Shown in pieces: positions 8,567 through 16,371 of a DNA stretch of 49,040 nt. The position numbers were made by a program, and so were the translations under genes. The DNA is from an uncultured Candidatus Saccharibacteria bacterium (GTDB lineage Bacteria > Patescibacteriota > Saccharimonadia > Saccharimonadales > Saccharimonadaceae). The notes beneath the pieces are model-generated. The model did not search any database. It was not told where the DNA came from and saw only the letters and a program-made list of their open reading frames with translations. The stretch covers positions 1 through 49,040 of the forward strand of contig CAMVAM010000008.1 in assembly GCA_947165465.1 (NCBI GenBank). The letters run 5' to 3'. Within the stretch, counting starts at the first letter, position 1, and the number at the start of each line of letters is the position of its first letter.

Positions 8567-9037
8567 ATGTTAAAGAAAATCGCACTAGCACTCACCGCAC
8601 TCGTACTGGGAGTTGCAACTTTTGCCACACCGGCCCCAGCCATGGCTTCTGATGGTCCTAGTCAACATAGCAATTCCAGCCATTCTAGCACCCCGAAAGA
8701 AAATACTACGAAAACTGCAATTTTAAAAACCTGCGCCAATGACAATGGCCAAGGAGACGGTATTAAGTGTCTTTTGAGACAAGGCCTCGAAATATTGTCT
8801 TACGTAGTCGGTGCTCTTGGTTTTGCGGCACTCGTCTTCGTTGGTTTCCAATATCTCACTGCCGGTGACAATGAAGAGCAAGTTAAAAAGTCCAAACGCC
8901 GCATTGTCGAAATTGTCGTCGGTGTCGCTCTGTTCCTCCTGGCAAATGTTATTGTTCAATGGCTTACTGGTGACGACCCAACCTCGTATTACAACAACGG
9001 AGGATCATCCCAGCAAGGTGATGGTGCTACTAGATAA
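8567..9037 (+). CDS. TrbC/VirB2-like pilin (CPR T4SS-pilin type)
   Basis: A 156 aa secreted or membrane protein. A signal peptide covers about residues 1-27 with an APAMAS end. A Ser/Asn-rich linker with two Cys follows (about 57 and 66). Two hydrophobic helices at about 75-98 and 112-132 flank a short charged loop (GDNEEQVKKSKRR), the hairpin layout of VirB2/TrbC pilins and of the CPR family called T4SS pilin. The C-terminal tail is Gly/Ser/Asn-rich. A strong AGGAGG precedes the ATG. No VirB4 or VirD4 lies nearby, so any secretion partner is elsewhere. Confidence 0.75.
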   Translation: MLKKIALALTALVLGVATFATPAPAMASDGPSQHSNSSHSSTPKENTTKTAILKTCANDNGQGDGIKCLLRQGLEILSYVVGALGFAALVFVGFQYLTAGDNEEQVKKSKRRIVEIVVGVALFLLANVIVQWLTGDDPTSYYNNGGSSQQGDGATR

Positions 9038-9948
9038 TGCGTCGTCTTCTTGTCGTCTATAATCCATATTCCTCGAATTATGTTCGAGTTAAAAAGGAAG
9101 TCCTAGACAAGCTTCCGAATTTAAGTGGCTTTATGATTGGTAAATTCGTCATCGAAAAAGCCCCGTTTGAAGATAACGTCAAACGCCTCATGAAAGTCTT
9201 AGAGGATGGCGACGTTGTTCTAGCTGCCGGCGGTGATGCTACTGCTGCTGTTTCTGCTAATGCTATTTTAAACACCGATAAAGATGTCACACTTTCCGTT
9301 CTCCCATACGGTAACTTTAACGATCTCGCCCGCACACTCGGAACCTTCAAATTTGAAGACGTTATTAATTCCGGCTTCAAATCCACCAATCTCTACCCAC
9401 TAGACATCATTGTTGATGGCAAACACTGGCGCTATGCTACTTGCTACGTCACTATTGGCATGACCGCCGAATCCGTTGCGCTCTTCGATGATAAAAAGAT
9501 TCGCAAAAAACTCCAAAAAGGCCACAAGAGTTCCTGGCGCTCCTATATTTACCTCATGAAGTGGTATTTTAAAAATCGCCGCAAAAAAACTTTCATTCCG
9601 GAATTCAAGATAAACGGTGAACTTCAACACAAGAAAACTTCCGATTATGCCGCCGTTAGTGGTAGCTCTATGTGTCGCGTCATGAAAGGCGGAAAAGATT
9701 TCTTAAAACCAGACGTTTTTCGTAGCTACGCTGATCGTCTCGCCACGAACTTTTGGCGTCTCACTAAACTGATGACGAAGAGCATTATTTCTCGTGTTCC
9801 AGGTAAAGAAACTAAAGGCGACGTCCTTGAATTTATTGAACCATCTACCGTCTCGCTCCAAGCCGAGGGTGAATACAAAACCTTCGAGAATATTAAAATT
9901 ATTGAAGTTAGGAAACCGAAAAAATGTCTGAAAGTCGTTCTAAACTAG
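9037..9948 (+). CDS. Diacylglycerol kinase-like lipid kinase (DAGK catalytic fold)
   Basis: Resembles the DgkB/YegS/sphingosine-kinase fold, which phosphorylates lipid alcohols. The N-terminal strand LLVVYNPYSSN has the Asn-Pro of the family. The nucleotide loop reads AAGGDATAAVSAN (about 68-80) instead of the standard GGDGT, so the second Gly is Ala. LPYGNFNDLARTLG (about 90-103) matches the LPxGTxND motif with Thr replaced by Phe. The C-terminal beta domain extends to 303 aa, a normal length. The start overlaps the pilin stop by one base. Substrate unknown; activity is uncertain given the two motif changes. Confidence 0.75.
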   Translation: MRRLLVVYNPYSSNYVRVKKEVLDKLPNLSGFMIGKFVIEKAPFEDNVKRLMKVLEDGDVVLAAGGDATAAVSANAILNTDKDVTLSVLPYGNFNDLARTLGTFKFEDVINSGFKSTNLYPLDIIVDGKHWRYATCYVTIGMTAESVALFDDKKIRKKLQKGHKSSWRSYIYLMKWYFKNRRKKTFIPEFKINGELQHKKTSDYAAVSGSSMCRVMKGGKDFLKPDVFRSYADRLATNFWRLTKLMTKSIISRVPGKETKGDVLEFIEPSTVSLQAEGEYKTFENIKIIEVRKPKKCLKVVLN

Positions 9949-10724
9949 AACAAATCATTGCCTACATGAAGTCCCACTGGCCAAGCCAAGTGAAACCTGA
10001 ATGGCAAGTTGAAATTAGCGATTACCCGGCTATTCTCCCGCAGGTTTTAAAAGACTTCACCGCTGATAAGACTAAAGGCAGAAATCTCATTCGTATCGCC
10101 GGCCTTTCTGGTTCCGGTAAAACCACGCAACTTCTCCCAGCCACCGAAGCTTTCTTTAAAAATAGGGAATTAAAACCGGTCCTCGTCGCGGCTCGCGAAT
10201 TTGTCAAATACCACCCGCATTACAACGAAATCAAAGAATTCTATGGCGAAGAAAACCTCCGCAAAATGACCGACGAATTCTCGACCATCATGCTATTTCT
10301 CGCCATCACCGAGCTTATCAAAAATGGCTATGACATCATTCTCGATGTGACCTTGCTTGACCCGGCCATGGAACACATCCTTCAAGAAATGTTGGAAACC
10401 GCAAAATATCAACAAATCATTCTAATGATTGCTATTTCTCCGGTCGTCACCGAGCATTTCCTAAGCGGTCGCGCTTGGCGTCATACAAAAGAAACCGAAG
10501 CTGAATTCATCCGTGCTACCAAAAAATCTATGACCTACTACGCCGAGAACCATCCTAAAACCCACATTATCCTTTGGAGTGTCTACGATAGACCGCCAAT
10601 CTTTGACGGCGCCATCAAAGACTGTCTTGAAGTTTTCGAAGACTATTCGGCTCGTACCAAGCTCCCGAAAAAAGACGACGACGAGCGCCGCGAAGCTAAA
10701 ATCAATTATTTAAAGTCTCTATAA
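9924..10724 (+). CDS. Zeta-toxin-like P-loop kinase
   Basis: A 266 aa protein. The Walker A motif GLSGSGKTTQ lies near residue 55. A middle DVTLLD segment near 139-144 and a basic stretch GRAWRHTKETEAEFIRATKKS (about 177-196) recall the zeta/PezT toxin and related chloramphenicol-phosphotransferase-like kinases. Zeta toxins phosphorylate UDP-N-acetylglucosamine precursors, but family members also act on other small molecules. No epsilon-type antitoxin gene is adjacent. The ATG lies 25 nt inside the previous gene, so the two are coupled. It converges with the APH-like gene with a 6-bp overlap. Confidence 0.6.
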   Translation: MSESRSKLEQIIAYMKSHWPSQVKPEWQVEISDYPAILPQVLKDFTADKTKGRNLIRIAGLSGSGKTTQLLPATEAFFKNRELKPVLVAAREFVKYHPHYNEIKEFYGEENLRKMTDEFSTIMLFLAITELIKNGYDIILDVTLLDPAMEHILQEMLETAKYQQIILMIAISPVVTEHFLSGRAWRHTKETEAEFIRATKKSMTYYAENHPKTHIILWSVYDRPPIFDGAIKDCLEVFEDYSARTKLPKKDDDERREAKINYLKSL

Positions 10725-11531
10725 TTTTGGTAAATCAATTTCTGGGAAATTCGTTCGGATGTGGTCCGCATATCCGGCATCGATGTTTTTCCAAGCCTTT
10801 TTCATTCTATCGATATCAGATGTGTCTGTAAATTGTGCGAGGAATGCCGATTCAAATTCCTTCGGTACCGGACGCGACAGAATTCTTGCTTCATCCATCT
10901 GTGGATTGCCGGTTCCGGCAAAACAGAAATCAATCACGCCAACCACTTTGTCATTCTCATCAAGTAAGATGTTTCCAAGGTTTAAATCACCATGCACTAG
11001 TTTATCTTGCTCGGTCTGTTTAATAAAATCATGGTCTGCATCAATGTGATTCTTATAATGTTCATAATCGAGTTCTTTCAAGAACTCCGAAAGTGGATAT
11101 TTTACTTCTTCCGGTGCACCTCTAAGATCAATCCCAGAAAGCTCCTTAATAAACTTTGCCACGTCATAAGCTGCACCCGTCAGCGCCGTGTGTGATAGAT
11201 GATAGATCCTATCACCGAGCGTATAGCCCTCAATCTTCTCATGTACAGAATAAGGGCGATGCTTCTTGTCGTAATAGAGCTTCATCTGTGGCGTATAAAA
11301 ACTGGTTTTTCCGTCCACAAAATTACAGACTGCGGCATCTTTCACAATCATCTTGGACCAGAACGGGTTTCTTGGGAATCTAAAAAAATACGACCCTTGA
11401 TCCGTCGTGACCTCAATTACTATATTTGTCCATCCCGTTAGAATATGTTCAGTTTGCACGATTTTTTTATCTGGAAAAGTCTCTGAAATAATCTTATCAA
11501 GTGGATCTTTGGTAGTAAAAAAACTCACCAT
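10719..11531 (-). CDS. APH-family phosphotransferase
   Basis: Eukaryotic-kinase-like small-molecule phosphotransferase of the aminoglycoside/choline/homoserine kinase superfamily. The Brenner motif appears as VHGDLNLGNILLD (about 179-191), with catalytic Asp and Asn. The metal-binding IDFCFAG (about 200-206) replaces the usual IDWE/IDFG. The N-terminal lobe runs over about 1-90. Its 270 aa is normal. The substrate cannot be inferred, and resistance is not implied. The ATG is 6 nt after a TGA-TATAAT box, so the mRNA should be leaderless. Confidence 0.8.
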   Translation of the reverse strand: MVSFFTTKDPLDKIISETFPDKKIVQTEHILTGWTNIVIEVTTDQGSYFFRFPRNPFWSKMIVKDAAVCNFVDGKTSFYTPQMKLYYDKKHRPYSVHEKIEGYTLGDRIYHLSHTALTGAAYDVAKFIKELSGIDLRGAPEEVKYPLSEFLKELDYEHYKNHIDADHDFIKQTEQDKLVHGDLNLGNILLDENDKVVGVIDFCFAGTGNPQMDEARILSRPVPKEFESAFLAQFTDTSDIDRMKKAWKNIDAGYADHIRTNFPEIDLPKL

Positions 11532-11537
11532 ATATAT

Positions 11538-11555
11538 ATTATATCATGTTATACT
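11538..11555. promoter_or_regulatory. Back-to-back extended -10 boxes, divergent leaderless promoters
   Basis: On the minus strand TGA-TATAAT (-10 at 11543-11538) lies 6 nt before the APH-like ATG at 11531. On the plus strand TGT-TATACT (-10 at 11550-11555) lies 6 nt before the ATG at 11562. The two TGN extensions abut between the boxes. This repeats the architecture seen at 5911-5932, though it is not a perfect palindrome. Confidence 0.65.
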
Positions 11556-11561
11556 TAAGAT

Positions 11562-12128
11562 ATGGAAAATGTAAAAATTCTTGCTATCGTGGGCATGAGT
11601 GGCAGTGGGAAGTCCGTCGCCGTTGATTATCTTACCGAAAAAGGCTATCCGAAAGTCTACTTTGGTGGCATGATCTATAAAGAAATGGAAAAACGCGGTA
11701 TCGAACGCACTGAAGATGGTGAATCTGAGAAAAATTTCCGCGAAATGATTCGTGAAACCGAAGGCAAAGACTGGGTCGTTCGCCAAGTGATTGCCGAGAC
11801 TAAAGACTTAATCGCCGCCGGCCAAAAGCGTATCGTCCTTGATGGCGTCTACTCTTGGACCGAATATAAGACTCTGAAGCATGAATTCCCGCAATGCCTA
11901 ACCTTTATCGCTATCGTAGTTGATAAAAAAATCCGCTACAAGCGCGTCGCCGCTCGTCCGGACCGTTCCTTCGATACCGCCGCTATCCGTGAGCGCGATC
12001 GTTCTGAAATCGAGAATCTCGAAAAAGGTGGTCCAATCGCCGCCGCCGATTATTACATTCTAAATAACGGTACCGTAGAGGACGTCGAAAAACGCATAGA
12101 CGAAATTTTGAAGGAGATTGAGTTTTGA
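11562..12128 (+). CDS. UPF0200/dephospho-CoA-kinase-like nucleotide kinase
   Basis: A 188 aa P-loop kinase. Walker A is GMSGSGKSVA (about 10-19). The pattern FGGMIYKEMEKRGIERT (about 34-50), the middle VLDGVYSWTEY segment and the end ADYYILNNGT with a following helix match UPF0200, a mainly archaeal family related to CoaE and AK6. The NNGT ending is also seen in dephospho-CoA kinase. The substrate is not known; dephospho-CoA or a nucleotide is possible. Leaderless promoter. Its stop overlaps the TTG start of the next gene. Confidence 0.65.
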   Translation: MENVKILAIVGMSGSGKSVAVDYLTEKGYPKVYFGGMIYKEMEKRGIERTEDGESEKNFREMIRETEGKDWVVRQVIAETKDLIAAGQKRIVLDGVYSWTEYKTLKHEFPQCLTFIAIVVDKKIRYKRVAARPDRSFDTAAIRERDRSEIENLEKGGPIAAADYYILNNGTVEDVEKRIDEILKEIEF

Positions 12129-12568
12129 GCAATCTAGATAACTTATCAAACGTTGCTTACAAAAAAGGGAACTGGCTTCGCTATTCATTCTGGGGCATTG
12201 CCGCAGCTTGTGTTGCCATCCTCTTTTACTTTTTCTTTAATACGATGATGAACGGTGACATCTCCGCCGTCGTTCCGGAGGGTTATCGCTTTGCCGTCAC
12301 AGATAATTACGCCGAAGGCAGTAGCATCCGCACTACCTACTATGTCTATCAAGACCACATCATCGTTGAAGACGAAAGTCACAATAACGGCGAGGTTAAC
12401 CGTTCGCTTCTAATCTATGATAATATCTCAACTTCCACTCTGAAGTTTGACGAAGACGATACGACTGAAATCTGCGAACTCGGCGCCTGTTATCAGCGTC
12501 CAAAAGTTCTCGCCGTGATAAAAAGATTAATTTCGCGTAGGGTAGGCCGCGAGTATATAGGATTATAA
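12125..12568 (+). CDS. Hypothetical single-pass membrane protein (TTG start)
   Basis: A 147 aa protein of unknown function. The N-terminus is polar, a helix at about 20-42 (YSFWGIAAACVAILFYFFF) crosses the membrane, and a mixed alpha/beta outer domain follows with two Cys (ICELGAC, about 119-124) that could form a disulfide. The only start that uses the whole frame is TTG at 12125, which overlaps the preceding TGA as TTGA, a coupling arrangement. polA starts 2 bp after its stop. A conserved role with its neighbours is not evident. Confidence 0.65.
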   Translation: MSNLDNLSNVAYKKGNWLRYSFWGIAAACVAILFYFFFNTMMNGDISAVVPEGYRFAVTDNYAEGSSIRTTYYVYQDHIIVEDESHNNGEVNRSLLIYDNISTSTLKFDEDDTTEICELGACYQRPKVLAVIKRLISRRVGREYIGL

Positions 12569-12570
12569 CT

Positions 12571-14946
12571 ATGAAAAGACTGGTTCTAATCGATGGAAAA
12601 TCGGTTTTCTATCGAGGTTATTATGCTATGGGCGCACTTAGTTTGCCGGATGGCACTCCTACCGGTGGTATCTATGGTTTTGCTGCTATTGCCATGGAAA
12701 TCGTCAAAAAGTTAAACCCAACCAAAATCGTAGTTGCTTGGGATTCCAAAACCTCCGTTTCGAAGCGTCGCGCCATTTATCCGGACTATAAAGCCGGTCG
12801 CGTTAAACCAGGCGAAGACTTTTACGCCCAAATCCCATATCTAAAAGAACTGATTTTAAATCTCGGCTGGAATTTCGTCGAAATCGACGATTACGAAGCT
12901 GACGACATCATCGGCACCCTCAGCCTCCACGCTGATAACGCCGGTGACTATGAAACTTACATCATTTCTTCCGACCTTGACATGCTTCAAATTGTCGACG
13001 AAAACACTCACATGTGGCGCATTCTAAAGGGCTTCACCAACATTGAACAAATCGATGTCAAAGAGATTGAATCAAAATATGGCATCAAGAAATCCCAGTA
13101 TCTAGATCTTAAATCCTTGAAGGGCGATTCTTCCGATAATATTCCTGGCGTCCCAGGCATTGGCGAAAAAACCGCCGCGAAGCTTTTAAATGACTACGAG
13201 TCGCTCGATGGTGTGTACGAGAACCTAGACAAGATTTCTGGCTCACTTAAAGATAAACTTGTGGCCGGCAAAGACTCTGCCTATATGTCAAAACAGCTCG
13301 CGAAAATAATGTTTGATGCACCAATTACCCTGGACGACATCAATGATTTTATCTTCAAAAAGGATCAAGTTGTCGCCGGTTTGAAGAAACTTCAGTTTAA
13401 TTCATTAATTCGAAAGATTGAAAAAGAAAACCCGTCTCCAAAGCTTGTTGAGCCGGAGCCAGTAGTAGCGCAGGTAAAAGAACCAGCCGAATTTGAAGCC
13501 ACTCCAGTCGAAGTTCCAAAAGACCTCCCATTTCTAAGCTACGACATTAAAGGCGAGATGCATAAATCCGCTGATACTGCCAAGAAGATTCTTGCTGGTG
13601 AGAAGTTCTGGGACTTGTCTCAAGCGGCCTTCCTCATTAACCCACTCGCTCGCGATACCGAAGACGATTTAAGGGGAGACTTAGCCAGTGAATACCAAAC
13701 TCAATTTAATTATTTCGAAAAAAATCCGAAACTCTACCGCGTCCTGACTGAATTTGACCTTCCACTTATTCCAATTCTTTACAAGATGGAAGAGAAGGGC
13801 ATGTTAATCGACCGCACCTACTTTAATAGTCTCAGCGAAGAATATAAAGAAGAGGTTAAAAACCTTGAACAAGAAGTATATACGCTTGCCGGCAAGGAAT
13901 TTAATGTTAATTCGCCGATTCAATTGTCCGAAGTACTCTTTACCGACCTTGGCTTACCAACTAAAGGTATCAAAAAGACTTCACGTGGTTTTTCGACCGG
14001 TGCCAAAGAGTTAGAGAAATTGAAAGATTTACATCCGGTCATCGAAAAAATCACCGAATACCGTGAAGCAGCCAAGCTCCTTTCTACTTACATTACTCCA
14101 ATTCCAGAGCTCGCCGATAAAGAAGGTCGTATCCATACTACATTTACTCAAAACGTTACCGCAACCGGCCGTTTATCCAGTCTTAATCCGAATCTTCAGA
14201 ACATTCCAGTTCGCACTGATGAGGGGAAGCGCATCCGTACCGGGTTTGTCGCCCCAACCGGGAAAGTTCTCGTCTCTGCCGACTACTCTCAGTTTGAACT
14301 TCGCCTCGCTGCTATTCTCTCCGGTGACGAAAAGCTCATCGATGATTTTAATTCCGGTATCGACATCCACACTAAAACCGCTTCCGAGGCCTTCCATGTG
14401 CCGTTTACCGAGGTTACCAAGAACCAACGCCGTGCTGCTAAAGTCATCAACTTTGGCATCATTTACGGTATGAGCGTTAAAGGCCTCTCCGATGCCACCG
14501 GCATGCCGATTCAGGAAGCTAAACAATTTATCGATGATTATTTTAAACTTCGCGCACCGATTAAGCGCAAACTTGAGTCCATCCTTACCCAGGCTAGGGA
14601 ACAAGGTTATGTCGAGACCTTCTATGGTCGCCGTCGCCCAACTCCGGATGTCAAATCATCGAACTTCCTCATCCGCCAAGCCGCTGAACGCGCCGCTGCC
14701 AACATGCCAATCCAAGGTACCGAAGCTGATCTCATGAAACGTGCCATGATTCATGTCGACAAAGCTTTGCCGAGTGGCGCTGAACTCGTCATGCAAGTCC
14801 ACGACTCATTAATTGTCGAATGCGACGAAAACCAAGCCGAAGAAGTGGCCAAAATCTTGAAGCATGAAATGGAATCTGTAGCACCAGAACTCGCCATCAA
14901 ACTCGCCGTTGAAGTCACCATAGGGAAGAATTGGGGCGAGCTTTAA
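12571..14946 (+). CDS. polA: DNA polymerase I, no functional proofreading domain
   Basis: Repair and Okazaki-fragment polymerase. The 5'-3' exonuclease/flap domain covers about 1-290 (DGKSVFYRGYYAM, SSDLDMLQ, helix-hairpin-helix GVPGIGEKTAAKLL). The 3'-5' exonuclease region (about 315-395) is shrunken and lacks the DxE and other metal residues. The polymerase domain has motif A DYSQFELRLAA, motif B RRAAKVINFGIIYG and motif C VHDSLIVE. Length 791 aa is below E. coli (928) and Taq (832). It begins 2 bp after the upstream membrane-protein gene. Confidence 0.96.
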   Translation: MKRLVLIDGKSVFYRGYYAMGALSLPDGTPTGGIYGFAAIAMEIVKKLNPTKIVVAWDSKTSVSKRRAIYPDYKAGRVKPGEDFYAQIPYLKELILNLGWNFVEIDDYEADDIIGTLSLHADNAGDYETYIISSDLDMLQIVDENTHMWRILKGFTNIEQIDVKEIESKYGIKKSQYLDLKSLKGDSSDNIPGVPGIGEKTAAKLLNDYESLDGVYENLDKISGSLKDKLVAGKDSAYMSKQLAKIMFDAPITLDDINDFIFKKDQVVAGLKKLQFNSLIRKIEKENPSPKLVEPEPVVAQVKEPAEFEATPVEVPKDLPFLSYDIKGEMHKSADTAKKILAGEKFWDLSQAAFLINPLARDTEDDLRGDLASEYQTQFNYFEKNPKLYRVLTEFDLPLIPILYKMEEKGMLIDRTYFNSLSEEYKEEVKNLEQEVYTLAGKEFNVNSPIQLSEVLFTDLGLPTKGIKKTSRGFSTGAKELEKLKDLHPVIEKITEYREAAKLLSTYITPIPELADKEGRIHTTFTQNVTATGRLSSLNPNLQNIPVRTDEGKRIRTGFVAPTGKVLVSADYSQFELRLAAILSGDEKLIDDFNSGIDIHTKTASEAFHVPFTEVTKNQRRAAKVINFGIIYGMSVKGLSDATGMPIQEAKQFIDDYFKLRAPIKRKLESILTQAREQGYVETFYGRRRPTPDVKSSNFLIRQAAERAAANMPIQGTEADLMKRAMIHVDKALPSGAELVMQVHDSLIVECDENQAEEVAKILKHEMESVAPELAIKLAVEVTIGKNWGEL

Positions 14947-14956
14947 TTGTGGAAAA

Positions 14957-15004
14957 ACTCCACATTTAGTGTTAAAAAGTCCTTGACACCACTATATATA
15001 GTGT
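14957..15004 (+). promoter_or_regulatory. Paired NrdR boxes over the promoter of the 15066 gene
   Basis: Box 2 at 14989-15004 reads CCACTATATATAGTGT and matches the NrdR consensus ACACWATATATWGTGT at 15 of 16 positions; its inner 14 bases (14990-15003) are a perfect palindrome. Box 1 at 14957-14972 (ACTCCACATTTAGTGT) matches at 12 of 16. Their starts are 32 bp apart, about three helix turns, the usual geometry of NrdR tandem sites. Box 2 lies inside the promoter spacer, so binding should block RNA polymerase. Confidence 0.8.
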
Positions 15005-15011
15005 ATATAAT
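14983..15011 (+). promoter_or_regulatory. Consensus promoter of the 15066 gene
   Basis: TTGACA (14983-14988), a 17-bp spacer and TATAAT (15006-15011) make a full sigma-70 consensus, the strongest promoter seen in this window. The leader is about 48 nt with a weak AGAAAGAAAG ribosome site. Confidence 0.8.
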
Positions 15012-15065
15012 GATTTTCAGGTAATGCTTATAAAAACATAAAGTCCGCTGGACAGAAAGAAAGCC

Positions 15066-15503
15066 ATGAAGAAAATCATTTACAAGAATCCGAACGACGC
15101 TTGCACCTTCGACATTAAGCGCTTCGTAAAATCGCTCGAAAGGTATGCCAAAGTTAGCGAAAAGGAAGTTGAGTCTGCACTTGAGAATTTCGAACAGTAC
15201 GAAACTATGCACGTCTCCTGCCTCGTTGAAGTTGGCATGAAGCTCATCGCCGAGAAAAAAGGCGAAGCAGCCGCTAAAGAATACTTCAACGAATATGCCG
15301 AATACTTCGATGAAGGCAAATTCGAACGCCTTCGCCGCATCACCGGTTATCTCGTCGGTACTCTCGATCGTTGGAACGATGCCAAAAAAGCCGAAGAGCA
15401 CGCCCGCGTCAAGCACTCTGTAAACTCCGCCATTGATGACGCCGAGCGCCTTGCCGCCCTCGAAACTCAGGCAATGGAACAGAACATCGCCTATGCTCAC
15501 TGA
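15066..15503 (+). CDS. Small NrdD-tail-like protein (possible stand-alone glycyl-radical domain)
   Basis: A 145 aa protein. Residues about 95-120 read RRITGYLVGT...WNDAKKAEEHARVKH, which resembles the C-terminal glycyl-radical loop of class III anaerobic ribonucleotide reductase, where the radical Gly sits in R(V/I)xGY and is followed by a WN-GK-E-R pattern. The remaining NrdD body and the CxxC zinc pairs are absent. The N-terminal about 90 residues are helical with Cys at 13 and about 59. A paired NrdR box and strong promoter support a role in deoxynucleotide supply. By analogy with YfiD/GrcA for pyruvate formate-lyase it might be a spare radical domain; that is inference. Confidence 0.55.
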   Translation: MKKIIYKNPNDACTFDIKRFVKSLERYAKVSEKEVESALENFEQYETMHVSCLVEVGMKLIAEKKGEAAAKEYFNEYAEYFDEGKFERLRRITGYLVGTLDRWNDAKKAEEHARVKHSVNSAIDDAERLAALETQAMEQNIAYAH

Positions 15504-15507
15504 GGTG

Positions 15508-15516
15508 TGATATAAT
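15508..15516 (+). promoter_or_regulatory. Extended -10 promoter of mutM, leaderless
   Basis: TGA-TATAAT (-10 at 15511-15516) ends 6 nt before the ATG at 15523, in the 19-bp gap after the previous gene. Confidence 0.65.
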
Positions 15517-15522
15517 ACGGGT

Positions 15523-16371
15523 ATGCCAGAGCTACCCGAGGTTGAGACAATTAAACGTGGTCTAAGTAAGTTTATATTGAAAAAGAAGCTTACAAAGACC
15601 ACGATTTTGTGTGCTAAATCTTTTATCGGCACCCCTGTTACTGGTACCGTTAAAGCCATCCGCCGTTACGGTAAAGCCCTGATTATTGATCTTGATAACG
15701 GCAAGTCTCTGATGATTCATCTTCGCATGACCGGCCAACTCATCTATGATGGCAAAGAACGCTATGCCGCCGGCCACCCGAGCGACAATTTTACCGATAA
15801 ACTCCCAAACAAACAGACTCGCGTCATTCTGGAATTTGGTTCCGACCCACTCTATTTTAATGACCAACGCAAATTTGGTTTTATCAAAGTAATCGATACC
15901 GATAAAGTCGAATCCGACGAATTTATTAAAAAGCTCGCTAAGGAACCATGGCAAATGACTGCAGATGAGCTCTACGAAAAGCTTCAAAAACACAAGAATT
16001 CTCCTATCAAAGCTACTATTCTAGACCAAACTATCATCTGCGGACTCGGCAATATTTATGCTGATGAAGCCCTTTTTGCCTCGAAAATTCATCCAGAAAC
16101 CAAATCCGGGCTAATCACTAAAAAAGAGGCCGAACTTCTCTTAAAGTCCGCTCGCGATGTCATGGAAAAGTCCATTGAGTCTGGTGGCTCAACCATGGCG
16201 ACCTACGTAAGAGCCGATGGTACCAAAGGCGACTATCTCGAAAAATTCGCGAAAATCTTCCGCCACGAAGGGAAGCCTTGCGTTAACTGTGGTGAAAAAG
16301 TCGTAAAAATCCGCGTTGCCGGCCGTGGCACCCACATCTGCCCGAACTGCCAGAGGAGGAAAGATGATTAG
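15523..16371 (+). CDS. mutM: Formamidopyrimidine-DNA glycosylase
   Basis: Removes 8-oxoguanine and formamidopyrimidines and nicks the abasic site. It starts MPELPEVET, giving the catalytic Pro2 and Glu3 after Met removal. The central helix-two-turn-helix region includes DQTIICGLGNIYADEALF (about 168-185). The C-terminal zinc finger CVNCG...CPNC (about 254-277) is complete, in contrast to DnaG and NrdR in this window. Length 282 aa is typical. Its end overlaps holA by 8 bp. Confidence 0.96.
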   Translation: MPELPEVETIKRGLSKFILKKKLTKTTILCAKSFIGTPVTGTVKAIRRYGKALIIDLDNGKSLMIHLRMTGQLIYDGKERYAAGHPSDNFTDKLPNKQTRVILEFGSDPLYFNDQRKFGFIKVIDTDKVESDEFIKKLAKEPWQMTADELYEKLQKHKNSPIKATILDQTIICGLGNIYADEALFASKIHPETKSGLITKKEAELLLKSARDVMEKSIESGGSTMATYVRADGTKGDYLEKFAKIFRHEGKPCVNCGEKVVKIRVAGRGTHICPNCQRRKDD

